Below are positions 24,785 through 36,159 of a DNA stretch of 64,000 bases, piece after piece (positions within the stretch are counted from its first letter, which is position 1; each line of letters begins with the position of its first letter). Made by a program: the position numbers and the translations under genes. The stretch covers positions 123,925,501-123,989,500 of the forward strand of contig CM074857.1 of NCBI GenBank assembly GCA_037501455.1. Reading direction: 5' to 3'. This DNA comes from Lantana camara (taxonomy: Eukaryota > Streptophyta > Magnoliopsida > Lamiales > Verbenaceae). The notes under the pieces are model-generated. The model was not told the origin of the DNA, searched no databases, and saw only the letters and a program-made list of their open reading frames with translations.

Positions 24785-25244
24785 CTAAAATTAATATGTA
24801 CTACTCATTTTAATCTTTTATGTAGTACTAATTATTTTATAAATATAAATTATTAGGTTACTATAACTTTGGAGGGATTTTTTCCCGCTACAAAATGTCA
24901 ACCCTTGATGGATGAGGGACATGTAATTAACATTCACAAAAGCCACATAATAAGGAAAAAATGACGTGGCCATGATATTATTGACAGGTAGGAAGGATTA
25001 CTGACGTGGCGAAATAGGGCTGGTTTCCCGAGAGCTGTTTTCATTATCAGGCGAAAATGTGCACAAAATTGCTATTTTTTATGAGTTGTGGGGTTAAATT
25101 GCTGGCCGGAAACTTGGTGTACCAGATCGGCTAAAATGGGGCAGTTGGTATACCGATTTTACAATTTTCCCGGCCTGGATACTTTATATTTGTTTTGGGT
25201 CTGGGCTTGGGGAATCCCTACCCATTTACAGGCCTACTTGCCCA

Positions 25245-25645
25245 TGCACAAAATCTCCATGCACTAATTAGGCTACAAAATATAAATTAATAGTATTTAT
25301 GATAGTATAATTATAGGACAATAATAAAATAATACAAATAGGCTTATAGGTACCTTAAAATCTCCTATTCAAACTTGGAGCTTTAAATATCATATATCAT
25401 ATAAGTGTAGATGGCTTTAAATATCATATAAGTATATCATATAAGTATACGCTGATGGTGAACTGCTTAAATTCGTCTGAGGTTTCATGCTATCATCAAC
25501 TCCTCAACTACCTCTAATTAATTGCCATTATGAAATATATCTCAACCGATATTATATATATCATGACATCCAATCACTTCTCTATTATCTCTCTTCCTTC
25601 TTCTGATCTCTCTCTTCTCTTCTTTCTTCTAATCTCTCTCTTCCG
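25245..25645. promoter_or_regulatory. Upstream region of the small C2H2 gene
   Basis: Contains TATTATATATAT at about 25548-25561. A pyrimidine-rich tract of CT repeats (about 25577-25643) runs up to the ATG, a typical plant promoter/5' UTR layout. Duplicated ATCATATAAGT words occur at about 25389-25450. Confidence 0.4.
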
Positions 25646-25822
25646 ATGGATAAATTTGCTTGTTCAGTGTGCGATCAATCCTTTGATACAAAATTGGGAT
25701 TAGGACGCCATAACCACGCCAATCACAAACAGCACACCGAGTCTTGCCCTACCTGTGGGCAATGCTTCCGCACTCGGAGAGATCTCGATGTTCATGTGGA
25801 AGATCAGCACCGTCGGCGGTAG
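25646..25822 (+). CDS. Small two-finger C2H2 zinc-finger protein (58 aa)
   Basis: The frame encodes 58 residues, almost entirely two zinc fingers. Finger 1 is C6-x2-C9-x12-H22-x4-H27. Finger 2 is C34-x2-C37-x12-H50-x4-H55. After RRR comes TAG (25820-25822). The same frame continues open for 26 more codons, rich in Pro, Asp and Glu, to a second TAG at 25901-25903. The first stop may therefore be a nonsense change in a slightly longer protein with an acidic tail. Such a protein would be expected to bind nucleic acid in the nucleus. It has no EAR or QALGGH motif, so it is not a standard plant C1-type regulator. A captured or decayed gene fragment beside the hAT end is also possible. Confidence 0.5.
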   Translation: MDKFACSVCDQSFDTKLGLGRHNHANHKQHTESCPTCGQCFRTRRDLDVHVEDQHRRR

Positions 25823-27334
25823 CATCGAGTTGAGCCGCAACCACCTGCAGATGGGGCGGACGCAGAAGGAGAAGATCCGGATGTCGAACAGCATGAGGAA
25901 TAGTCGCCTAATGTTGTAGGTTTTTTTTTATTAGAGCTCTAGGTCTGAGTTTTTTTTCCTACGTCGTAAGGTTGATTGTTCAATAAATTTTAAGATTGCT
26001 GAAGGTATACATATAATGGACTAACCTTTTTACGGAAGCGAATCGATTGCCGCCTTAAGCCCACTGTTATCTCGACCGTAATTTTCTCTTTGGATGATGG
26101 ACTTCGTAGAGAGTTCTATATTAGGGTTTTTCTGTATTCTGTTGTGTGTACGACTTATCTCACAAATAAGTCATTTTTATAGAATAGAATAGGGTTACAT
26201 AAACCTATTCCTATTCTATTGGGAGTGCCACAACAGTTACGAAAATTGCTCTCTAATCTTTAGGGATGTGGCCGGACCCCACTACTTAACTACAGCTCCC
26301 ACTCGGCCACATAAGCCACTTAATTATACAAAATAATTTTGCAACAATACCTCTCTTACGTTTTATACAAGAAATGGGGTGTGCGACCAAAAAGTAACAT
26401 GTAATGTTATATTAAGTCATCATCCAACTAACATAACATTTTCACATCTACGATACTCCAAATCATTTTAGTCATCACCAATAGCATACAATGTCCCTTT
26501 ATGTTATATCGATATTATATGACTTTAACGCATATAGTCGCCCGGGCTAATATGGTGAAGATAAATGATTGTTCCCTAAACACCACAACAATACATCTTA
26601 GCTAGACTGCTTTCCTATTGTGCTCCGCCGAACTGTATAAATCTTAGCCCTTGGAAAAACACAATAAAGTAGCATCATCAAACTTCGACTTCAAGTCATA
26701 GTTCTAGGTCGAAGAGTATCGGTCATATGGACACATAAGTCCGCAAGGTCACACAGTGACAAAGGAAGGGAATCGATTGTCACCCTTGTAACGGTCGTCA
26801 AAGAGCACACACCGTATGATATGCATGTCATGGCATAACTCCCACTAAAGGAAGCATGTCACGTATCTATGCCATGCGAATTCATAGTCTAGAATTTTAC
26901 TAAAAAATCTAACTTGAACCTCTCGATCAAACACACTCAGTGTTTATCTACCATTCTGAATTCGACTTTAAGGCTTTAATATGAAAATACCAAATTTCAT
27001 ATTCGACTCATCTTGAGTCTCATCTTAGACTTACTAAGGCGACTACTAAATTTATCATTATTATCCTTACCACGCAAGTAAGACAATAATCCAATGTTAC
27101 ACACACCTAGTGTTAACATGGTTCAGTCTCATCCTGATCACAACTCATGCATCAGGGCGATTACTCGTGTGACAGAGTAAATCAAAAGCCTCGTGACTAT
27201 TTTATGTACCTAATAAAACAATTGTGTACGCTGAAGCATTAACCAAGAAATAACGATTTTATTTCAATAATGCTCAACATGAATAAAAAGTCCTGTACAT
27301 AATAAAATTGATCCAACATGCTAAATCCTTCGAA

Positions 27335-30300
27335 ACCCTAGGTTTAACATATAAGCCTTAAACGCATCCCTAGGAATAGGTTTAGTTAATAGATCAACGA
27401 TCATTTTATTAGTGGATATATACTTAAAGACAACTTCATTCTTGTATATGGCGTCTCATACGAAATGATAACGTCTCTTGATATGCTTGGTCTTTCTATG
27501 GAATTTTGGGTCTTTGCCGAATTAGATGGCAGCCGTATTGTCACATCTTATTTCTATAGGTTCATCAAGCCCCCGAGATGAGGTTGATGTCCTTTAGAAA
27601 CTCTTTCAGCCAAATCGCCTCCTTCGTGGCAAGACAACATGCAACATACTCTGCTTCCATGGTTGATAAGACTATGCAGTCTTGCTTCTTACTGCACCAA
27701 GATACGGCTCTTCCACCAAGGATGGAAACGTATCCGGAGGTAGACTTAGATTCATCTACACCACCTCCCCAATTGGCATCCGAATACCCCTTCAGTCTTA
27801 AGTCCCCATCTTGATAGCAAAGGACTAAGTCACTGGTACCGCGAAGATATCGCATGATTCTCTTGACCGCTTGCCAATGAACAGGTCCTGGATTACTTTG
27901 GTAACGACTTACCAAACCAACCGCAGAACAGATGTTAGGCCTTGTACACAACATGACATATATCAAGCTCCCTACGCCACTAGCATAAGGAACATTGCTC
28001 ATTTGCTCTTTTTCTTTATCTGTTTTAGGGCATTGATCAAGACTTAAGGTTAAACCCTTCTCAACTGGAGTATCAACGGGTTTGGAATAAAGCATTCGAA
28101 AGCGTTCCAAGATTTTCTTAATGTAAGTTTCTTGAGACAAACCAAGAAGTCTCTTGGAACGATTTCTCATTATTTCAACGCCAAGGACATACCTTGCTTC
28201 ACCCAAGTCCTTCATCTAAAAAACAGAGGACAACCACTTCTTAGTGGCGTTGATCATCTCCATGTTGTTCCCAGCCAAAAGAATGTCATCAACATACAGA
28301 GAAAGAAACATAATCCCTCCTGTAGTTTTCTTGACATATACACAATGGTCTTCATCTACCATGTTCAAGCCAAACTCAGAAATAGCTTCATGGAATCTGA
28401 AGTACCACGATCTAGAAGACTGTTTTAGACCATATATGGATCTCTTTAGACGACAAACTTTGTCTTCTTGACCCTTCGATACAAAACCAATAGGTTGATC
28501 CGTATAAATCTCTTCCTTAAGGTTACCATTGAGGAAAACAGTCTTTACGTCCATTTGAAATAGCTCTAAATCCAAATGGGCAACCCAGGCTAGGAGTAGG
28601 CGAATGGAGGCAAGTCTCACCACAGGAAAAAATGTCTCTTCATAGTCTATACCCTCAATTTGGGTAAAACCTTTCGCCACTAGTCGGGTTTTGAATTTAT
28701 CAATTGACTCATCCGCTTTGCGTTTTATCTTGAAAACCCATTTGTTTCCAATTGATTTACGCTTAGGTGGAAGGTCAACTAAATCCCAAACCTTATTCTT
28801 AGTCATCGATTCCATCTCATCCCTCATAGCATCCATCCATTCAGAATTATTCGGTGAATTCATAGCCTCCTTAAAGGAAGAAGGCTCCTCAATTTCTAAA
28901 GGAGTGCGTAGAAGTATTTCCTCTTCGAACTGAAAGTATCGTTGAGGAATTCTTCTACGTTCACTTCTTCGTATTGTATGACCTTGATTACTTGTTTGTT
29001 CGAGCATCGAATCTCTCCCACTATCCCTTGGTGGTGTGGAAGCTTGAACATTTGGACCCACCTTATGTTTAGATTGATTTTCATTAACAAATAAGTTTCC
29101 ACTATCCGGGATTGTAGGATCACTCCCACTGTCTCCTTCATACAGTGGAATTGTATTATCCTTGGTGATTTGGTGAGTTCTCATATCCCTCCCATCACCA
29201 AGAGATAACTCATCATTCGGTTGTAACTCATGCAACTCAAGGTCTCGTTTGATTTCACCAATACTCGGAAACTCATTCTCAAGAAACTCTACAGTACGGG
29301 AATCTATTTCCGTCATTCTACCATCTGGATGTTCACCGAACATCACTTATCCTTTTGAATGTTCGGGATATCTTATGAACACCATCTTAGTGGCTCTTGG
29401 ACCAAGTTTTCCATGTTTGCGGTTTGGATTATGCACAAAGCCAGCTGAACCCCATGGGCGTAAGTGGTCCAAGTAAGGTTTTCTACCATTCCATAACTCA
29501 TATGGCGTGGCGGGTACACTTTTACTTGCTACACGGTTAAGTATATACACTGTCTTAAGCAGTGCGTCTGCCCAATAACTGATCGGGAGACTGGCTTGCA
29601 CCATCATAGATCTAACCATGTCAAGTAAAGTACTATTCCTTCGTTCCGTAACACCATTTTGTTGTGGAGTTCTAGGAATAGTAAGTTGTCTGTGTATACC
29701 CTTTCCTTCACAATACTCCTTGAACATATCAGAGAGATATTCACGGCCTCGATCGGTTCGAAGAGTTTTAACTTTTCGTTCCAATTGAGTCTCTACTTCC
29801 ACCACAAAATGTTTAAACATATCTAACGCTTCGTGGCGGTGAGATAATAGATACACATACCAATATCGTAAATAATCATCTATTAGAGTAAGGAAATAAA
29901 TAGCACCATGACGTCCTTTGACGTTCATTAGTCCACATATGTCAGAATGGATTAACTCTAAGGGACTTGATACTTTTGAAGCCTTACCAAAAGGTTTTCG
30001 AGTTGCCTTGCCAGCTAAGCATGACTCACATTTAGGTAACTTAACCCTAGTGAGTCGGTCTAAAAGACCTTCTTTAGCTAGTCTACTCATCCTATCTTGG
30101 CCTATGTGGCCTAGTCTAGAATGCCATTTCATAGATTTAGAATCGCAATCAAAATTAGCAACTAAGGCAAGCGAGGAATTATTATTATAAATATCATCCA
30201 AGTCAAGAACAAAGAAACCATTATCCAATGACCCATGGCCAAACACATTGCCATGATACAAAATCTTTAAACCACTAGAATTGAAATTAAAGGAAAAACC

Positions 30301-30901
30301 AAGTCTCAACAAAGAAACTACTAAAGTTAAAGAACATCGCACCCCTGGTGCATAGAGAGCATCATGAAGGAACACCATATTTCCTCCATGAAGCTTCAGC
30401 TGGTATGTCCCTATGCCGAGGACGTCTTCCTAGCTGCCATTTTCTAAAACGACTGTTTGAGTTCCTACCGAATAACGATGGAACTCTCGAAAAGCAGCTC
30501 GATCTTGTACTATATATTTGCTTGCTCCCGAATCTACAATCCAATTCGGAAAATGATTAGCAACTAATGCGTGTGCACGAACATATAGTTCAAGAGGGGG
30601 ATGAGAAGTAGGTTCCTTATTTGGTTCGGGGCAATCCCAAGCAAAGTGACCCTTCTTCCCACAATTGTAGCGCTTCACACGCGCCATGTTCTTTTCTTTA
30701 GGTTTTCCTACTTTGGTCACGCCCGTTAGTCTGATAAGGATGTTTTCCTTTCTTAGACTCAGTAGGCGTGATCTCACTAGTAATTAAGGGGTTCATTACT
30801 TCGCAGTTATGAAGGTAGTACTGGATTTTTCTATGCCAAAAGTCATAGTTCGACCCATCGAGTTTGTCTAAAGTCTGAGGTGCCAAGCGTTTCGAAGACA
30901 T
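27335..30901 (-). pseudogene. Copia gag-pol polyprotein, decayed
   Basis: Blocks read on the minus strand. A short gag start (30901-30698) holds LDGSNYDFWHRKIQYYL. A CCHC knuckle (CGKKGHFAWDC) and protease (WIVDSGAS) lie at 30777-30430. GAG-pre-integrase (WHSRLGHIG) and integrase core lie at 30378-29347. Reverse transcriptase with an intact LYVDD site lies at 29346-28216, and RNase H at 28215-27565, continuing in broken form to ~27335 (LTKPIPRDAF-like). From 30777 to 27565 one frame holds, interrupted by single stops near 30430, 29347 and 28216. The central gag (roughly 200 residues in the family) is deleted between the first two blocks, with a frame change. Non-functional. Confidence 0.85.
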
Positions 30902-30940
30902 GTTAGACTTACTAAGATATCAAGCGTTTCGAAGACATGT
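30884..30940. repeat. 20-bp direct repeat at the gag start
   Basis: CAAGCGTTTCGAAGACATGT occurs at 30884-30903 and 30921-30940. It spans the first codons of the Copia gag, so the start region has been tandemly duplicated. Confidence 0.85.
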
Positions 30941-33900
30941 CTCTAAGTGTATAAGAAAAGGACATTTTATTAGGCACATAACTAAATAATTAAATTAACT
31001 AGAATTTCCTTCATTCACATTACATGTTTGAAAATTTCGCTAGGCTCATAATCATCACATATAATATGATTCCGGATTTTCAAATAATTTAATTATCACA
31101 AGTCCAAATGAAACGAATTCATAAAATTTAAATTATTGTTAAACAAATTAACATAATTCATATAAATTATCACAAAGATAAATTTTAATCAACTGATGAT
31201 TTTTAATAAACTATGTAAAACGAATTTACATAAAAAATTGAACTAATTTAATTTAGTAAAACTAATTTACTAAATAAAATATTACATAAACAAATTATAT
31301 AATATTATATAAAACATATTTATAAAAATTAGTTCAGACGGACTTATATAAAACACATTCATATGATAATTCATTTGGTATAAAACACATTTATATATAT
31401 TAGTGGGTTTGGACTTATATATAAGACATATTTATATAATAGCTTAATTGGACCTTTTAAATAAAACACATTTATTTTATAATATATATGGGCTTTAGCG
31501 ATATTTATACAAGCTTGGTACAAAACACATTTATATGAACTAGTTCTTACTTGGTTCTTAATATATAAAACACATTTATATATATTAGTGGGTTTGGACT
31601 TACGGTTATATAAAACTTATTTATATAACATCATACATATGGGCTTTTATATAAAACCTATTTATATAAATTAGTTGGTTTGGGCTTATTAATATATAAA
31701 ACGAATTCATATATAATAACTTATTGGGCCTTTTAAATAAAACACATTTATTTGGTTGAAAATGGGCCGCCTAAAATTTGTCCAACAAGAATGACAAAAG
31801 TCTGGCCCTTTTCAAAGAATAAATACCCAATAGCCCATTAATAATATACGTAATAATATAATTAGGAATAAACCCATTATACTGAAAGCCCAAATCCTTT
31901 TTAATATCGCACTAAATAATATAATAAGCCCAAAGTCAAAACCATTATATCTTAAACTTAAAGGTCCAATTACGAAGCCCATCTGAGGTTGACAATTCCA
32001 ATCATTAAGCCCACTAAGGAATCTCTTTGTACAAAGAGAAGAAAACCTAGCAGCATTGTGTACCCATGTTCGCCGCCCACTTCCGCAACTTCACACCAAA
32101 TTAAAACGTGTGTATAATTTTCTTTTCTTTTTTTTAAATTAAAACGTGTGTATTAATTATTAGTGTTTCTTTTTACTTTTTTGGGTTTAATAATGATGAT
32201 TTGGCTATTTATTGCTTCTTAATTTGGCAAAATTGTCGTGTGATATCAGTATCACCAAAAACACGATTTGCACTTAAGTTTTGGTGGCTGAGATTAAATT
32301 AGTCGTGTAGTCTATTTCACACATTCTTTTTGTTTATATTTTTAAAATTAGTCTACTTCACACTTCTTTTATACAACAAAAACCCACTAGGGTTTTTCGC
32401 GACCTATTTCTAACAATAGTCCCAATATATAGATGCAAATAGGGTGAACACAATATACCAAACTTGAAATAATAAAAATAATTGTTATTATTATCTACGG
32501 GTTTAATTTATGATGCACCGTTACGAACATGGTGATAAAATCACGACGGCTGGAATATTAATGCCTATATACAATGATACTAGTTTTGTTTTGATTTTTT
32601 TTTTTTTTTTATCACATACCAGCGATACGGATATCTAATAGATCATGACAAAATAATTTTTGAAAGTTTTATCTGGATCAAAGATCTTAATACATTCAAG
32701 TACGCACTTGAATCTTTTTAGCGGTGAAAAATTGTTTCATGCTAAGTTTATAATTGGAATAAGATATACATTTATTTCTGGATAAGTACGTACAGGCCTC
32801 CTGCTTAATGTTGGTTGGGAAATTGAGTTTTGCCAAATACAAATAAATTAATTAGGTTTTCCCGTGATTGTACAACTTCAATTCACAGTTTATTGAGGCT
32901 GTCTTGCATGAATTGACAAAGTAAACTAATGCTATACTTGTACATGAGTATGCTATACGTTTTAACTTTTAATTAATAAACGCTAGCTTCCACTCAAAAC
33001 AGCCTTCAGGAAATTGTGATAACGGGTAATCCGTTTTCACCATTAAACAATAATGGGTAATTTGATTATGTTTGCTCTTTTCTGGGTTTTCTCCTCCTTT
33101 ATACTTGTTATATTTGTTTGATCATTTGTCTATTTAAGGTGATAGAAAATTGTTTTATGCTTGCTTTGTTTGTTGTTCGATGCCGTCCAAAAAAGACTAT
33201 TAAAGAAACGAATGAAATTTTTCTGCAATTTTTTTACTTGTTTATTTATTCTAATCTAATTCTATTGTCTGATTTTTTAATTCACTAATTCGATTTACTT
33301 ACTCACCGAATGGTTTCTGCACAGCTGCGTGAAATTTTGAAGAATTTAAGAGCGTGGAAGCATATAATTGAACAAGTAAACTGATTTTGTAGGTTATGTT
33401 GGTCTGTGGTCATTCATTCAAGTGCTAACCGGCTCTTTAACTTGGCGGGTAAATTTAACTGGACTATTTTGGGTCTTGTTTAGTTGTAAGCCTAACCTCG
33501 ACTTCTAGATCGGACATTAATGGGCCCACACACAAACATACTTCACATCTCTAATGCAATGATATTTTGTTTTTTCGTCCGTATAGTGTCAGAAACGGAG
33601 AGATGACATCAATATGTATTCGATGCGGTAAAAATATTCAAAAATTTTTTAAAAAAATTTAACACGATGAGAATACGACACTAATACGTGTCTGACGCAG
33701 CTAGAATATGAAAAACTAAAAATATATATGTGTGTGTAATGTGTATATATGTATATGTATGTATATATTAGTATATTTATAAAATTGAGATTTACCTAAA
33801 CTCAATTTCAATTTAACTTAAAGGATAATTTTTAATCTTTCTTCTAGAATTTGAGAAATATGTGAAGATGGTGTTGTAGATATTAAGGTGATTTTATGTA

Positions 33901-34307
33901 TCATTATACTTAAATAGATAAAAGGCATTTTTGTCTGTTTATATATTTTTGTTGGAAATAATAAATAAAAAATAACCAAAAAAATGAATTTGAGTAAAAT
34001 TAAAAACATTTTTGAATTTATAATGCAAATACAAGGACAAATATGAATTTTTTCCTCGTTTTTAAACTAGCTACTTCTTTTATATTTTATACTATTTTAA
34101 ATCTAAATTATATTGTTTATGGTTATAGCGGCTGATACCTAATTATTCGATTTATAATTCTTGTATTACATAAAACAAACTCAACAAAAATCTAGAGGAT
34201 CTATTTTACATTTATCTTGTTGTATGATATGATTGGTTTATAATTAAAGTATAATTTTTTGATATATAGTAGCAGAATTAGTAGAAATTTGAGAGGAAAC
34301 ACGTACG
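30941..34307. other. AT-rich intergenic sequence
   Basis: No gene is recognised. It holds a degenerate satellite (31310-31757), a block with many GCCCA/TGGGC words (about 31740-32015) and low-complexity AT sequence. The last ~50 bp before 34308 are the 5' flank of the F-box gene. Confidence 0.5.
31310..31757 (+). repeat. Degenerate satellite, ~11 copies of ATAAAACACATTTATAT
   Basis: The core ATAAAACACATTTATAT recurs, with point changes, roughly every 30-50 bp. It alternates with TTAGTGGGTTTGGACTTAT-like spacers. Confidence 0.75.
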
Positions 34308-34859
34308 ATGGCGGCGCAAATGCAACTTCCCTCTGACGTCGTGCGCGAAATACTCCTCCACCTGCAAGCGGAGTCCCTCCTCCGGTCGAGTGCAGTCTGC
34401 ACGGATTGGTGCAATATAATTGATGAGAAATCCTTCATAGATTCCTATGCCATCACCTCTCAACTCTCTCCCACCACTCTCCTCATCACAATTCCTACGA
34501 GCGCTCTCCTCTATTCTATCTCCATCGACTCCCTCATTAACTGCGCCGATCTTGATCGAGATCAACAAAACTTCGAGGCGACGTGCGTCAAGGAATTTAG
34601 CCATCGTAGGGTGTCCCCAACAACTATTTTTCCGTTACCGACATGCAACAGCCTCATCCTCCTTCAATCGAAAAGCCCCGCAGACCGCGAAATACTGAAC
34701 CCATTTACGCGGAAATTCCACAAGTTGCCCCGATCACCAAGAGTTGTGGGGTGTTTTGACGGGATTGGGTATGATTCCTCCGCCGATGACTACAAAGTCG
34801 TCTCCATAGGAGATGGATATCAGCGTGGTGATTTGCACTACAGTTTTGTTTATAGTATG

Positions 34860-35627
34860 TGTTGAGAAAATCTGGGCTATGGAGCAGCTAGACACGGGTA
34901 TTCCCTGTCCTTAAAGTTTCTATCGCCCCTACTTCTGGGAAGTGTGTTTTAGATTGCAGGTGATACACTTCCAGGATATATGTCAAGCTCTATGTTTGAT
35001 TTTCGGAGAAAGCACTTATGCAAAAATCATATGAATGTTTGTTGTATTTCAGATATGGGGGAGATACCACTTTATAACAACACTCAGGTAGCAAAACTGA
35101 TATTGGAATTTGAATGGGTTAACTTCAGGTGTTAATGGCCTGAAATTACACCCCATTATTGCCCTCAACCTGACTGTTACAAAGCCAAACGATTTTAATT
35201 TGGATGAATCTGGACATTGGTTTGAATATTTGATTTTAGGACTGAGTCAGACCGGCTCTGGCTCAAAAAGAAAGCTCTGGGCTCGGAGGAGAGGCTCCTA
35301 GCGACGATGCGCACGTGTGAAGTGCAAAGTGCGCCATCAAACGCCACATTCACCCATGCCCGGCCCCTGCCCCGGTCCCGTGCCCGAGCCCGGGCGCGGG
35401 AGGTGCGGTGCACCGCACTGCGAGTGAACCCATTAGTCCTCTCTTGAGTCCCATAATTTAATAACACATACAACATTTTAATATATAAAGCTACCTACTT
35501 AGTGTTATTTTTCCAATGTAGGACACAATAACCAATGCATATTTTTCCAAACAACCTTTGATATGCCTTTACATAATTATTGATTAATTCTCCAACAATT
35601 AACCATATGTACATGGCATATTCAACA
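34860..35627 (-). repeat. 3' LTR of the F-box Copia (768 bp)
   Basis: Aligns with 40256-40828 throughout, except for 197 extra bases at about 35130-35326 absent from the other LTR. It contains a GC-rich block with the perfect palindrome GTGCGGTGCACCGCAC at 35403-35418. Confidence 0.92.
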
Positions 35628-36159
35628 ACCCCCCACTTGTTTGGAAAACTACTCTTTTGCCAGACAAGTCCATGAAGATTTTGTCAAAGATCACATGCCT
35701 AGAGGAAGGTGTGACGAACATTGAACCTTCCCTTAGTGTAGATAACTCAAAACTGCATCAAAATTGACGGTGTCCGTAGATTGAACCTCAACTCCTTCGT
35801 GATGCAATCGGAGTTATCACACATACGTTTTCTTTCTCATACAACAAGCACTCTGCTGCTTTGCGCTTATAAAGCCGTACGTCGTATCCCGTTTCATGAA
35901 CCTTTAAGAGAGTAAACCATAACTCTCTATAAGAAGCGGCTTCATTTCTTGTTCATATAGGCAAAATATTTCTCAAGCACTTGTTGCATTAGTGTAGTAT
36001 TTTGTTAAGAGCATAGCTCAACCTTGTCACTTTGCAACTCACTGAGCTATCTTCTACTACATATGAGGCCACTTGACAGCTCTAACCAACTCGTGACTTG
36101 TTTTTCCCTTTGAACCTATGATCAGGGGAAACCTAGATTATAGGTAGGGTTACCATCAC

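Larger units (their letters stand above)
19216..25171. mobile_element. Mutator-like element (MULE), 118-bp TIRs, TSD GGCCTGGATA
   Basis: Terminal inverted repeats at 19216-19333 and 25054-25171 differ at only two of 118 positions and begin GGGAAAATTG. Identical 10-bp duplications GGCCTGGATA (19206-19215, 25172-25181) lie inside the hAT element. The interior carries two convergent genes: a decayed MuDR-type transposase (plus strand) and an intact GRF-zinc-finger gene (minus strand). Nearly identical TIRs suggest recent mobility, possibly helped by a transposase supplied from elsewhere. Confidence 0.93.
18003..25236. mobile_element. hAT-type element, TSD CTTGCCCA, interrupted by a MULE
   Basis: The left end TAGGCCTGTCAATGGGT (18003) is matched by an inverted right end finishing at 25236; ~40 bp of each end align with few mismatches. 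The 8-bp duplications CTTGCCCA (17995-18002 and 25237-25244) are identical, as expected of hAT transposition. Removing the MULE leaves about 1.26 kb with no transposase, so it is non-autonomous. Its left arm holds (TA)n microsatellites and internal duplications; its right arm past the MULE is only 55 bp. Confidence 0.85.
25997..30940 (-). mobile_element. Decayed Ty1/Copia retrotransposon, minus strand
   Basis: A gag-pol frame (30901 to about 27335) is followed by ~1 kb of non-coding sequence and a candidate 3' LTR. On the minus strand GAGTGGGAGC, a purine-rich tract, precedes TGTAGTTAAG at 26294. The segment runs to …ATACCTTCAGCA at about 25997, with a TATA-like TCTATAAAAATG inside. No 5' LTR or primer site was found upstream of gag, and no TSD, so these borders are provisional. 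A second candidate purine tract lies at about 26837-26848. Confidence 0.6.

Noticed and set aside
26830..26850. Alternative polypurine tract (TTTAGTGGGAG on the minus strand) for the first Copia element
   Set aside because: No TG-starting LTR follows that can be matched to a second copy; kept only as an alternative border.
35195..35476. Arg/Ala-rich 93-codon frame, recurring at 40445-40675
   Set aside because: Lies inside both Copia LTRs and comes from the GC-rich palindromic block.
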